From positions 2,709,539 through 2,773,538 of the forward strand of contig NC_009633.1 in assembly GCF_000016985.1 (NCBI RefSeq): a stretch of DNA of 64,000 bases, written 5' to 3'. Every line of letters starts with the position of its first letter. The first letter of the stretch is position 1. Below, in pieces: positions 27,532-36,138 of the stretch. The notes beneath the pieces are model-generated. The model saw only the letters and a program-made list of their open reading frames with translations, had not been told where the DNA came from and searched no databases. The position numbers were made by a program, and so were the translations under genes. The stretch is from Alkaliphilus metalliredigens QYMF. Its GTDB lineage: Bacteria > Bacillota > Clostridia > Peptostreptococcales > Natronincolaceae.

Positions 27532-28543
27532 TTATTTCATCTCCTCCACCTCTAGCAATAATAATTTCACCAGCTTCTTCTAGTTTTCTAATGATATTTA
27601 CAATCTTCTGCTGTGCTTCTTCTACATCACGCAATCGTACAGGTCCCATGAATTCCATATCTTCTTTGATCATTTCTGCCATGCGTTTAGACATGTTTCC
27701 ATAGATTACATCGGACACTTCTTCGGTAGCTCCCTTTAGTGCAATGGCCAGTTCTTTATTATCAATTTCTCTAATAAACCTTTGAATTGATGTGCTATCT
27801 AAGCTAATAATATCTTCAAATACAAACATACGTTTCCTAATTTCTTCAGCCAATTCAGCATCTTGCATTTCCAATGTATCCATTATATTTTTCTCTGTTC
27901 CTCTGTCTACTGAATTTAGTATGTCGACAATGGCTTGAATGCCTCCAGTAGATGTATAGTCTTGATTAACTAGTGAAGATAGTTTTCTTTCAAGAACCAT
28001 TTCTACTTCTTTTATAATATCCGGCGACGTACGATCCATGGTTGCAATCCGTCTTGCTACTTCAGATTGCTTTGCCTGGGGTAGTGCCGATAGTATTTGT
28101 GCTGATTGTGTTGAGGATAGATATGCTAATATCAATGCAATTGTTTGTGGATGCTCATTTTGTATAAAGCTTAACAACTGATTTGGATCGGCTTTTCTAG
28201 CAAAGTCAAAGGGTTTTACTTGTAATGAAGCTGTTAGCTTATTAATAATATCCATTGCTTTCTGAGAGCCTAAGGCCTTTTCCAATACATCCTTGGCGTA
28301 ATTGATACCTCCCTCAGATATGTATTCCTGGGCAATACAAACTTCGTGAAATTCTGCCAGTACTTTTTCTTTTTCTAGGGGAGAAACCCTACGCATATTG
28401 GCGATTTCTAATGTTAATTCTTCAATCTCCTCATCAGTCAAATGTTTGAATATTTGTGCGGAATATTCTGGTCCTAGACTAATCAATAAAATCGCAGCTT
28501 TTTCCCGACCTGTTAATTCTCCTTTACCTGCTCTCTTAGACAT
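27524..28543 (-). CDS. fliG: Flagellar motor switch protein FliG
   Basis: FliG joins the MS ring to the C ring and interacts with the stator. The protein of about 339 residues has FliG-N ('LTGREKAAILLISLGPEYSA'), the middle domain with the 'EHPQTIALILAYL' motif, and the C-terminal torque domain with 'FEDIISLDSTSIQRFI' and 'RDVEEAQQKIVNIIRKL'. The ATG at 28543 follows GAGGTGAGGAG and is preferred over the ATG at 28564. Confidence 0.97.
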   Translation of the reverse strand: MSKRAGKGELTGREKAAILLISLGPEYSAQIFKHLTDEEIEELTLEIANMRRVSPLEKEKVLAEFHEVCIAQEYISEGGINYAKDVLEKALGSQKAMDIINKLTASLQVKPFDFARKADPNQLLSFIQNEHPQTIALILAYLSSTQSAQILSALPQAKQSEVARRIATMDRTSPDIIKEVEMVLERKLSSLVNQDYTSTGGIQAIVDILNSVDRGTEKNIMDTLEMQDAELAEEIRKRMFVFEDIISLDSTSIQRFIREIDNKELAIALKGATEEVSDVIYGNMSKRMAEMIKEDMEFMGPVRLRDVEEAQQKIVNIIRKLEEAGEIIIARGGGDEIIV

Positions 28544-28553
28544 CTCCTCACCT

Positions 28554-30107
28554 CTATTCTTCATTGATCCAATTTTTCAACATCTGGGCAACTGCATCTG
28601 GTTTCTTATTGACTAACTTTTCGATTTGCTGTTTTACTTGAGAGCCTGATAAGTCTAAGTTGATTTCCTCTAGTTCATCTGGAATCATCACATCTTGAAC
28701 TAGAATCTCTTCTTCTTGGCTTCGGTTTTTTCTAACTTTGTTAATGACAATGTATGCTGCTCCTAATATCAATGTTGCTAGCAAACCAATTAACCACCAT
28801 GGCTGGCCGCCTTCACCTGCTGCCAAATTTCCATCCATAGCCAGCTGCCATTGATCCGCCAGAGAATCATTGAATTCTTGAACACCGACTTGGACAACTC
28901 TTGTATCCAAGCCTGCAGCTGCCGATACAATATTAATCAGTTCTCTTCTTTCTTGATCTGATAAGTCCCCATCAGCCAATGTGCTCTTATTTACATATAC
29001 TGCTACGGAAATGTCATGTACCTGTCCATGTGCTCTTACGATTTTTTGGCGCAGTTCATTGATTTCATAATTAATTGTTTGACTGGCTTCGTCATATCTA
29101 GAAAGATATTCATCATCTTCAACATTTTGAGGGATGTCTCCCACATTTGGATCTACTCCGGGAATTCCACCTCCTGGACCATCAATGGCAGTATGGGTTA
29201 ATTCATGCATACTTCGAATGATTCCAGTTTCTTGACCTTCAATAGGTGGTGCAAACTCCACTAGTTCTGTCACATTGCTATCAAAGCCCAGTCTCACCCC
29301 TGCCATGACAACAACATTACCATGTCCATAAACGCTTGATAGGAAGTCAGTAATACTTTTTTCTAGATCTTTTTGCACTGCTTGTTGTAAGTTCATTTGA
29401 TCGCTTGCCCCTAGCAAGCTACTATCGCTTCCTGCTTCTTGGTTTAACACCCGACCATCAGGTCCGTGAATCGTTACATTCTCTGGCTCAAGCCCTTGGA
29501 CTGCATTGGACACAAGGATGGCAATCCCTTTAATACTACCGCTTTCCAGGTTCGCATTACTTGATATATCAAGCCAAACTGAAGCCTTGGCATTTGCGTT
29601 ATTGTCAGCCATCATAAACCCTGTTCTTTCTGGTATTGTCAGGTTTACCACAGCCTTACTGACCCCTGGGATTTCTTCCATAGTACTGGCTAAATAATTT
29701 TGCTGGGCAATTAGAATTCGTTGTGCTCGTTCCTCACTTGTCATCATCCACGAATTTCCCGAAAAAGCATCTTCATAGGAGAAACGTGCCGTAGGCAACC
29801 CCTGTGTAGCAACAACGACTTGAGCTCTTTTTTCATCTTGTTTTCTAACAAGAATTGTTCCACTTGTATCGCCAAAGTCTGCGCGAATATTGCTACCCTG
29901 TAGTGTTTCCATCACTGACCCAGATTCTTCTGGGTTCAAATTATTATATAACACCACATAATCTGGTCTTGAAAAAAAATATATAATTCCTGTAAGTGAG
30001 ATTAAAATGAAAAGGGCCGAAAGGCCAATCTTAATCTTTTTGTTCTTATCTAAACCTTGAACATATTCATTCAGCTGATTACGTATTTGTTCCACCGCTT
30101 CCGACAT
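28554..30107 (-). CDS. fliF: Flagellar MS-ring protein FliF
   Basis: FliF forms the membrane MS ring on which the motor is built. The 517-residue product has a first membrane helix (about 25 to 44) and a YscJ-like ring domain ('SRPDYVVLYNNLNPEESG'). The C-terminal FliF domain is followed by a second membrane helix near residues 440 to 460 and a cytoplasmic FliG-binding tail. The start is the ATG at 30107 with AGGTGG upstream. Confidence 0.96.
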   Translation of the reverse strand: MSEAVEQIRNQLNEYVQGLDKNKKIKIGLSALFILISLTGIIYFFSRPDYVVLYNNLNPEESGSVMETLQGSNIRADFGDTSGTILVRKQDEKRAQVVVATQGLPTARFSYEDAFSGNSWMMTSEERAQRILIAQQNYLASTMEEIPGVSKAVVNLTIPERTGFMMADNNANAKASVWLDISSNANLESGSIKGIAILVSNAVQGLEPENVTIHGPDGRVLNQEAGSDSSLLGASDQMNLQQAVQKDLEKSITDFLSSVYGHGNVVVMAGVRLGFDSNVTELVEFAPPIEGQETGIIRSMHELTHTAIDGPGGGIPGVDPNVGDIPQNVEDDEYLSRYDEASQTINYEINELRQKIVRAHGQVHDISVAVYVNKSTLADGDLSDQERRELINIVSAAAGLDTRVVQVGVQEFNDSLADQWQLAMDGNLAAGEGGQPWWLIGLLATLILGAAYIVINKVRKNRSQEEEILVQDVMIPDELEEINLDLSGSQVKQQIEKLVNKKPDAVAQMLKNWINEE

Positions 30108-30131
30108 CAATCCACCTCATTTCTAGCAATA

Positions 30132-30437
30132 TTAAATCTGCATCCTCATGATTTCTCTGTAGGCATCTAATACTTTGTTTCTTACCTGCATGATGAATTG
30201 CAATGAAACATCAGCTTTTTGAGCGGTAATCATAGCCTCATGAATATTATCTAATTCTCCAGTAGCAAGCTTTACAGAATCATTCTGTGCCATTTGATCT
30301 AGTATATTAGCTTCATTGATTGCATTTTTGAATAAATCATTAAATGTTGTCTGACTATTATTGCTTTCTTTTTGAAATAAACCTAAATTTTCTATGGAAT
30401 TTTGATTTTGTATTTTTAATAAACTGTTAACCTGCAT
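30132..30437 (-). CDS. fliE: Flagellar MS ring-rod junction protein FliE
   Basis: FliE links the MS ring to the rod. The 101-residue protein ends with the family's conserved pattern 'MITAQKADVSLQFIMQVRNK' and 'AYREIMRMQI'. It sits between flgC and fliF, the conserved order. Confidence 0.94.
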   Translation of the reverse strand: MQVNSLLKIQNQNSIENLGLFQKESNNSQTTFNDLFKNAINEANILDQMAQNDSVKLATGELDNIHEAMITAQKADVSLQFIMQVRNKVLDAYREIMRMQI

Positions 30438-30451
30438 TTACATTTCCCCCA

Positions 30452-30895
30452 CTATCTTCCAATTTCCAGTGCTTTCATTGCCATGGATTTTGTCGCATTA
30501 AGTGCTGTTGTATTCGCTTCATATGCTCTTGTGGCTGAAATCATATTAGCCATTTCTACGACAATATCCACATTTGGCATCAGAACATAGCCTTCTTCAT
30601 TGGCATCAGGATGACCTGGGTCATATACTTGTCGATAGGGTGAAGAATCATTTTTTACGCCTACCACTTCAACACCGCCTGGCTTTTCATTATTATTCAT
30701 AATGCGCTCAAGCTGACTAGAAAAGCCCTTTGCATCCTCTTTGCTTTGAAAAAGCACAACTTGTCGCTTGTAGGGAGAACCATTAGGCGTGCGCGTTGTG
30801 TTTGCATTGGCGATATTCTTTGAGATGGTATCCATTCTAAATCTCTCTGCTGTCAAGCCACTTGCGCTTGTGTTAATGGCGTTAAAATAAGACAT
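30452..30895 (-). CDS. flgC: Flagellar basal-body rod protein FlgC
   Basis: FlgC is a proximal rod subunit. The 147-residue protein has the N-terminal rod motif 'NTSASGLTAERFRMDTISKN' with 'NIANANTTRTPNG' and the C-terminal 'MANMISATRAYEANTTALNA'. It starts 2 bases after flgB ends. Confidence 0.96.
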   Translation of the reverse strand: MSYFNAINTSASGLTAERFRMDTISKNIANANTTRTPNGSPYKRQVVLFQSKEDAKGFSSQLERIMNNNEKPGGVEVVGVKNDSSPYRQVYDPGHPDANEEGYVLMPNVDIVVEMANMISATRAYEANTTALNATKSMAMKALEIGR

Positions 30896-30897
30896 AT

Positions 30898-31308
30898 CTA
30901 CCCTCTCCCTTCATTAATTGCTGTTTTTATTCGTCTAAATTCATTATTAATTTGAGTTGATAAAGTATTGAAAATCACTTGATTTTTTGCCAATTCAGCC
31001 ATTTCCACATCAATATCCACATTATTTCCATCTCTACGTGTCCGGTAGCCTTCGTGACTCCTCACTTTATACTTTACTTCTTCTACCCTTTCAGCACCTA
31101 TTGCAATATGCTTTACATGGGTTCTTTCACCAGAAACGCTATTCCCTTGAAGTGCATTCTTTAAATGTGTTTCAAATTCCACAGTAGATTTTTTGAAATT
31201 TGGTGTATTTGCATTTGCAATATTATTTGAAATGGCCTCATTCCGTACCCACGAAGCACTCATTGCACTATTTAATAAGTTTATATTACTATATAACCCA
31301 TTTGTCAT
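30898..31308 (-). CDS. flgB: Flagellar basal-body rod protein FlgB, first gene of the fla/che operon
   Basis: FlgB is a proximal rod subunit. The 136-residue product has 'EAISNNIANANTPNFKKSTV' and the C-terminal 'LSTQINNEFRRIKTAI'. It is the first gene of the large operon; the start has GGAGGG upstream. About 530 bases without genes lie before it, including the 110-bp tandem repeats described separately. Confidence 0.95.
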   Translation of the reverse strand: MTNGLYSNINLLNSAMSASWVRNEAISNNIANANTPNFKKSTVEFETHLKNALQGNSVSGERTHVKHIAIGAERVEEVKYKVRSHEGYRTRRDGNNVDIDVEMAELAKNQVIFNTLSTQINNEFRRIKTAINEGRG

Positions 31309-31440
31309 TGTATCCCTCCTTAATCAACGAGCTTATTGTGTAGTTATGTACTTATTGCCCTAATTAATCTCTTGTATCAGTATTGTTTGTAGGTCTTACC
31401 CATAGAAGTGAGATTAGATTCCATTTTTCAAAGCATTATA

Positions 31441-31770
31441 CTATATTTGTCATATCCTTGTTTATCCCTGCTTTTTTTTGTATTATTATGTAGAATCAGG
31501 TCTTCAGTACTAGAACCATTTACTATTCTGGTATTTTTTAGCACAAACTATATTATTTGTTATATTTTCAGATATCTCTGCTTTTTTGTGTAGCTTTAAA
31601 GATTTAGGACCCTTACACTAGAATTATATGGATATTTTTCAGATTGTTAATACAACATATATATATTCGCCATGTTTTAGCTTATCCCTGCTTTTTTTCG
31701 GTTTTTTTGTCGAAATAGGACTATATCCCCAGAATTCGTAATCCTGTTATGTCAAACAATCTTTTCCTTC
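31441..31770. repeat. Three imperfect tandem copies of a 110-bp unit upstream of flgB
   Basis: Reading the plus strand in 110-base frames gives copies at 31441-31550, 31551-31660 and 31661-31770. The clearest part is TTATCCCTGCTTTTTT (or ATATCTCTGCTTTTTT), beginning at 31462, 31572 and 31682, exactly 110 bases apart each time. It is preceded by an AT-rich TATATT-type block and followed by a looser AGAAT/TAGGAC region. On the strand of flgB this reads AAAAAAGCAGGGATAA followed 20 to 30 bases later by TATAAT-like runs. A perfect Spo0A-box-like TGTCGAA lies in the third copy (31708-31714). The role is unknown; regulatory or promoter repeats are plausible. The bases 31309-31440 show nothing else. 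Confidence 0.7.
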
Positions 31771-31775
31771 AAATA

Positions 31776-31806
31776 TAAAAACAATCCAACAGCCACCATA
31801 GGTAGC
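31776..31806 (-). terminator. Weak candidate terminator after the histidine kinase gene
   Basis: On the minus strand GGCTACC/GGTGGCT can form a 7-bp stem with two G-U pairs and a 3-base loop. A T5 run follows about 10 bases later. The stem is short and the T run distant, so the call is tentative. It would separate the sensory genes from the flgB operon. Confidence 0.35.
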
Positions 31807-31842
31807 CTTGCTTCTTTTTATCTTCTTATTTTCTTATTTTCT

Positions 31843-33045
31843 TTAGATCAAGGATTCCGATGATTGAGTTAAAGGTAATTTTATAGTAAATTTAGCACCT
31901 TGCCATTGGCTATCCTCTGCTATTATTTCTCCATTGTATTTATTAGTAATAATATCATAAGCTACGGCTAGTCCAAGTCCCGTTCCTACTCCTATTTCTT
32001 TTGTGGTAAAAAAAGGCTCAAATACCTTGCATTTTGCCTCATCACAAAGTCCTCTTCCATTATCTTCTATTTCACAAATTAAGTAGCCCTCGTCTTGATA
32101 CGTTGCTATTTGCAAACTATTATAAACAGCTTTTTTCTGTTCAGAAAAAAGTGCTGTCTTTTTATTGATTTCATAAATGGCATTTTTAAGTATGTTCATA
32201 ATAACTTGACTAATTTCTATCCTATTACATAAGATAGAAGGCAGGTCTTTTGAAAAATTCAATTCCACCTTATCGAAAATTTTCATATCACAATTCAAAG
32301 TATTAAATACATATTCTATGGTTTCATTAATGTCTATTTTATTTACTCCTATAGCTTGTGAAAAAGGGTTACTTTGACTGTATTGTCTCATTTCTTCTTG
32401 TTGAATACTTCGTAATTCAAACGAATCTAAGTTCTTCTCTCTACTACTAAGCTCTTTATTCATATATTGAAGTTGTTTTTCTTGTTTCAGTTTCTCAAAA
32501 ATTTCTGAAAAAATTTCTGAAATTAATTTTAATAAAAACTGAGATTCAATACTCCATTTTTTATTTTGAAAAGTATTGTCAATACCAATATAGCCTATTA
32601 AATGGTCTTTGTGAAAAATAGGTAATGTAATAAGAGATTTTATTCCTTGCTCTAAGAGGATTTCTTTTTCTACTTCTGCTTCTTCTGGCATTTCTTCCAC
32701 ATCTTCAATCACAATCATTTCATTGGCCTTTAATTTTTCCATCCACCAAAGACATAGCTCCGTTCTTAAATTTTGAAGGTTGTGTTTTTCAGCACTAACA
32801 CCTTTCTCGCACCATTCATAAGCGTTATCCATATATTCTAAATCATTTCTAAACAAGAAAACATACACTCGAGAAGCATCAGTCCTCCTTCCGATTTCTC
32901 CTAGACATTCTTCTATAAGATATTCCTTCTCTACAGTAATACCATTTAGTTTTGTTGTAAATTTTGAAAGCACTTCAAAAAACGCCTTTGAACCTTCACT
33001 ACACTCTTTCTTAATTCGCTTTTGAAGCTGGATATTTTTTTTCAT
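31843..33045 (-). CDS. GAF-domain histidine kinase-like protein lacking the H-box histidine
   Basis: The protein has about 400 residues. A GAF-like domain fills residues about 30 to 185. A coiled coil follows, then a dimerisation-like segment and a HATPase domain with 'NILKNAIYEIN' (N box), 'DNGRGL' (G1) and 'GVGTGLGLAVAYDII' (G2). In relatives the segment before the ATPase reads '...HEINNPL'; here it is 'QEEMRQYSQSNPFSQAIG', with Tyr (about residue 222) where His is expected. It may thus be a pseudokinase or use another residue. The start at 33045 follows AAGGAGG. It lies downstream of the split chemoreceptor gene and probably belonged to the same transcript. Confidence 0.85.
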   Translation of the reverse strand: MKKNIQLQKRIKKECSEGSKAFFEVLSKFTTKLNGITVEKEYLIEECLGEIGRRTDASRVYVFLFRNDLEYMDNAYEWCEKGVSAEKHNLQNLRTELCLWWMEKLKANEMIVIEDVEEMPEEAEVEKEILLEQGIKSLITLPIFHKDHLIGYIGIDNTFQNKKWSIESQFLLKLISEIFSEIFEKLKQEKQLQYMNKELSSREKNLDSFELRSIQQEEMRQYSQSNPFSQAIGVNKIDINETIEYVFNTLNCDMKIFDKVELNFSKDLPSILCNRIEISQVIMNILKNAIYEINKKTALFSEQKKAVYNSLQIATYQDEGYLICEIEDNGRGLCDEAKCKVFEPFFTTKEIGVGTGLGLAVAYDIITNKYNGEIIAEDSQWQGAKFTIKLPLTQSSESLI

Positions 33046-33118
33046 AGTTATGTCCTCCTTCATAATATGTAATTTTGAGTTACTTATAATTAGAATTTTT
33101 TTACATAAAGCATCTTTC

Positions 33119-34438
33119 TTATATTTTAAATCGGGAAATAAATTGCTGTAGTTTTTCCGCTATTTTTGCCAGCTCTTCACTCCCATTGGCGATTTCATCT
33201 ATTGATACTGTTTGTTCTTCCATAGAAGCAGAAGTTTCCTCTGTTCCTGCTGCATTTTCCTCTGCTACTGCTGATAAGTTTCCCATTAAATCCAATAATT
33301 TATCTTTGGTTATATTGATTTTATCTGCCGATGAATTCAGTTGTGCTATGCTATTTTTTGTGCTTCCAATGGAGAATGCAATCACTTCAAATTTTTGTTC
33401 TGTATCTTTTACGCTTTTAGTTTGAGCAGCTATAATTCCTCTTACTTCATTCATTCCACTTACTGCACCTTGAGATTTAGATTTCAACTCTTCAATCACC
33501 TGTTTTATTTCCTTTGTAAAATCATGGGATTGTTCTGCGAGCCTTCTAATTTCCTCTGCTACAACCGCAAAACCCCTTCCAGCCTCTCCTGCTCTCGCTG
33601 CTTCTATTGCTGCATTTAATGCCAATAAATTTGTTTGATCGGATATGCTTTGAATCATGGTACTTGCCTGATCTATTTTTTCTGCATTTTTATCATTACT
33701 TAATATAATGTCATATATTGTTTTAGAAGATATATTGCTTTGGTTTGTTTTTTCTACTAATTCCTTTAATAAGATAAATCCTTCGTCTTTTTGATTGTCT
33801 ATTTCTTCTAGAGATGAATTTAGTTCTTTTATATGCTTTTTATTTTCCTCGATTACTCTCCCCATATCCTCCGTATGTCCAGCAGCGGCTTCCGTATCAC
33901 CAGCTTGCTCTGCGATTCCTTTAGCAATTTCTTCTATTGTTTTAGCTACTTCTTCAGAAGCTGTTGCTGTATATTGGGAGGTAGCAGTAAATTCTTCTGA
34001 TAAGGCAGCTACTTGATTTGTGCTTTCTGCTGTCTTTCCTATAAAACTTCTAACATTATCTGCCATAATATTTAAGGCATTTGCAATCCTACCGATTTCA
34101 TCTTTTCTATCCCTATATTTTAATATAGCAGTACCTTGTTGGACACTAAAATCTAGATTAGCTTGTTTATCTATAGCGGATGTTAAGGCTATAATGGGTT
34201 TTACGATACTGCCACTGATAAAATAAGTTATCATCATACCGATTACAATTGCAGCTAACGAAAGGATAATTAGAAGGTTTCTTAAATTATGTGCTTTCTT
34301 TAAAACTTCCTTTGCTTCCATCCCTAATACCCCAACCCAAGGACTCCCTTCAATAGGTGCAAAGGCTACGATCATTTCCATTCCTTCATAGGTGTAGCTC
34401 CCACTACCTATTTCTCCTTTCAGCATTTGATTTTCTAT
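33119..34438 (-). pseudogene. Methyl-accepting chemotaxis protein, C-terminal part, cut off by IS insertion
   Basis: This part encodes the end of a dCACHE sensor domain ('[21 protein letters not shown]'), membrane helix 2, a HAMP domain and the whole signalling domain. The signalling domain has the hairpin tip '[28 protein letters not shown]'-type sequence. An open frame runs on into the IS to 34549, but those residues are IS-derived and no proper start is seen. The N-terminal part lies at 36125-36831. Removing the IS and one target copy joins the two in frame into a 670-residue receptor. In the present state a transmembrane receptor cannot be made, so the gene is probably inactive. Confidence 0.9.
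34425..34438. repeat. Left 14-bp target site duplication of the IS
   Basis: ATTTGATTTTCTAT here is repeated exactly at 36125-36138, directly flanking the mobile element. Both copies encode I-E-N-Q of the interrupted receptor. Perfect identity suggests a recent insertion. Confidence 0.9.
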
Positions 34439-34460
34439 AGGCGTTTGCCAAACGCCGCAA

Positions 34461-34484
34461 CCCGCACTATTGCGGGACTTTTTT
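34461..34484 (+). terminator. Rho-independent terminator at the left IS end
   Basis: CCCGC (34461-34465) and GCGGG (34472-34476) form a GC stem with a 6-base loop, followed by ACTTTTTT on the plus strand. It lies upstream of the transposase and would stop outside transcription from entering the gene, a common protective feature of insertion sequences. Confidence 0.75.
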
Positions 34485-34496
34485 AAGCATAAAAAA

Positions 34497-34570
34497 ATAT
34501 AACTCCTCACCAGATTGTGGTAAAATTGAATTGACAGAAACAAATTCACCCAACCTGAAAGGAGTTATAT
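34497..34570 (+). promoter_or_regulatory. Inverted repeat sequestering the transposase ribosome-binding site
   Basis: ATATAACTCCT (34497-34507) is the exact reverse complement of AGGAGTTATAT (34560-34570). The latter contains the AGGAG ribosome site and ends right at the ATG (34571). The 52-base loop includes a smaller ACCA/TGGT stem. A transcript starting upstream would hide the ribosome site, whereas one starting inside the loop would not. This is a likely brake on transposition; the function is inferred from the pairing. Confidence 0.65.
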
Positions 34571-36031
34571 ATGGCTATTTTACCACACAAACAGCTTTCT
34601 TTGGCTGAAATTTATTCCGATTGTGCCAATTATTTTGAAAATGATAAGCATCACTTTCTTTCTCTTTTAAAAGAAAACCTTAATCTTGATGAGTTAATCC
34701 CTCTTTCTTTTCATCGTAATTACTATGCATCTACTGGCAGACCTAGAAAACATCATCTTACATCAATGGTTTGGGCTTTGCTTCTGCAGCGGATTTTCTC
34801 CATTCCAAACGATACATTGTTGCTGACTTTTCTTCAGTTTTCTAAGGAACTTAGAAATTTTTGTGGTTTCACCAATGTTCCTGATGCTTCTAGATTTACT
34901 AGATTCAAACAAGATTTTCTGCCAGACTTACAATCATTTTTTGAATATCTTGTGGATGTCACTGAACCTATTTGCCAGGCTATTGATCCTCATAAGGCTT
35001 CTATGACTATCTTTGATACTTCTGGCATTGAAGCTTTTGTTACTGAAAACAATCCTAAATACGCTAATAAAATTATTAAACAACTTAAAGCTTTTAAAAA
35101 GACTCATAACCTTGATGATTCCTATGATCCATATAAAGCAGCCTATGGTTCCATGCCTTCTCATGCAGCTGCTAATCCAGAGATCAAGCAACTTTACATC
35201 AATGGTCATTTTTGTTATGTCTATAAATTTGGGATGATCACCAATGGTCTTGGTATTATTCGTGATATTACTTTTTATGACCAAGATTTTATGAATGCTC
35301 ATCCTAACATCGTTGTTGACAAAAAGTCGGATTCTCCTGATGAGGATAAGTCCCTTGGTGATGCAAAAGCTCTTTTACCAGTGTTATCTGACTTTTTTAA
35401 TAAACATCCACTCATTCAACCTAATATCTTTATCGGAGATGCTGCTTTTGATACCATTTCTATCTACAAAGGAATTTTTTCGGATTTAAAGTTCAATAAA
35501 GCTTATATTCCCTTAAATCCTCGTTCTTCCCTTAGCAGCTCTGAATACACTCTTACTGAAGATGGGATTCCCTGTTGTCCTCATGATCCAAAACTACCTA
35601 TGAAGCCTGAAGGCAATACTTCTCATCTTCGCTGTGGTATTCCTACTTTCAAGTTTGTCTGTCCGAAAATGTCTTGGACTAAATGTGAAGACGGCAAGTA
35701 CCGACGCCGGCATAATTGCGATAATCCCTGTACTTCATCACCTTGTGGTAGAATGATTTATGTGTATCCTGAAAAAGACTTACGGGCATATCCAGGCGCC
35801 ATTCGTGGTACCGATGATTGGGATAAAACCTATAAAGCCCGAGGTGTCGTTGAGCAAACCATTAACCATTTCAAAGATAGCTTTTGTATTGCTAACCGAA
35901 GAACACAGAATGCTAAAACATTGCATGCCGACCTGATTATTGCTGGTATAACGCAGCTTGTTACAGTTATCCTTGCTGACAAAATACATCAACACAAATA
36001 TATCAGAAGTTTAAAACCACTTATTGCATAG
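34571..36031 (+). CDS. DDE transposase of the IS1182-like element
   Basis: The intact 486-residue transposase has an N-terminal DUF772-like part ('YYASTGRPRKHHLTSMVWAL', later 'DASRFTRFKQDF'). The catalytic core follows, with candidate acidic residues in 'IFDTSGIEA', 'FIGDAAFDTISIY' and 'RGVVEQTINHFKDSF'. A cysteine-rich insertion ('CCPHDPKLPM', 'CGIPTFKFVCPKMSWTKC') lies between the last two. The frame has no disruption, so the element may still be active. The start is fixed by the AGGAG site at 34560-34564. Confidence 0.9.
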   Translation: MAILPHKQLSLAEIYSDCANYFENDKHHFLSLLKENLNLDELIPLSFHRNYYASTGRPRKHHLTSMVWALLLQRIFSIPNDTLLLTFLQFSKELRNFCGFTNVPDASRFTRFKQDFLPDLQSFFEYLVDVTEPICQAIDPHKASMTIFDTSGIEAFVTENNPKYANKIIKQLKAFKKTHNLDDSYDPYKAAYGSMPSHAAANPEIKQLYINGHFCYVYKFGMITNGLGIIRDITFYDQDFMNAHPNIVVDKKSDSPDEDKSLGDAKALLPVLSDFFNKHPLIQPNIFIGDAAFDTISIYKGIFSDLKFNKAYIPLNPRSSLSSSEYTLTEDGIPCCPHDPKLPMKPEGNTSHLRCGIPTFKFVCPKMSWTKCEDGKYRRRHNCDNPCTSSPCGRMIYVYPEKDLRAYPGAIRGTDDWDKTYKARGVVEQTINHFKDSFCIANRRTQNAKTLHADLIIAGITQLVTVILADKIHQHKYIRSLKPLIA

Positions 36032-36124
36032 TTAACCGGTACGCCTTGTCTCTTTAGAAAATTTAATCAGCACTCAATTTTCTGCCCTTCTAATTACTTT
36101 TCAAATTTAGTTTCGCAATTACCT

Positions 36125-36138
36125 ATTTGATTTTCTAT
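36125..36138. repeat. Right 14-bp target site duplication of the IS
   Basis: Exact second copy of ATTTGATTTTCTAT (see 34425-34438), adjoining the right IS end AATTACCT. Confidence 0.9.

Larger units (their letters stand above)
34439..36124 (+). mobile_element. Insertion sequence (probable IS1182-like), 1686 bp, inserted in a chemoreceptor gene
   Basis: The element is bounded by a 14-bp direct repeat. Its ends form an imperfect inverted repeat: AGGCGTTTGCCAAAC at the left, and AGGTAATTGCGAAAC as reverse complement of the right (shared pattern AGGNNNTTGCNAAAC). It contains one intact transposase gene, an outward-facing-transcription barrier at the left end, and a hairpin at the right end (36056-36083). 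Family assignment is from the transposase layout and is tentative. Confidence 0.88.

Noticed and set aside
31309-31842. Sigma-28 promoter (TAAA-N15-CCGATAT type) before flgB
   Set aside because: A GCGAATAT similar to the -10 occurs in the third repeat copy, but no TAAA lies at the right distance.
32500-32530. CodY-box-like sequence (AATTTTCWGAAAATT type) inside the kinase gene
   Set aside because: It arises from two adjacent similar codon runs (E-I-F-S-E-I-F) in AT-rich coding DNA; about 12 of 15 matches is not convincing within a gene.
34439-34549. Open frame of the C-terminal chemoreceptor fragment extending into the IS with an ATG at 34549
   Set aside because: The residues upstream of 34438 come from the IS end and include the terminator hairpin region; no ribosome site is present, so it is not the true start of the receptor.
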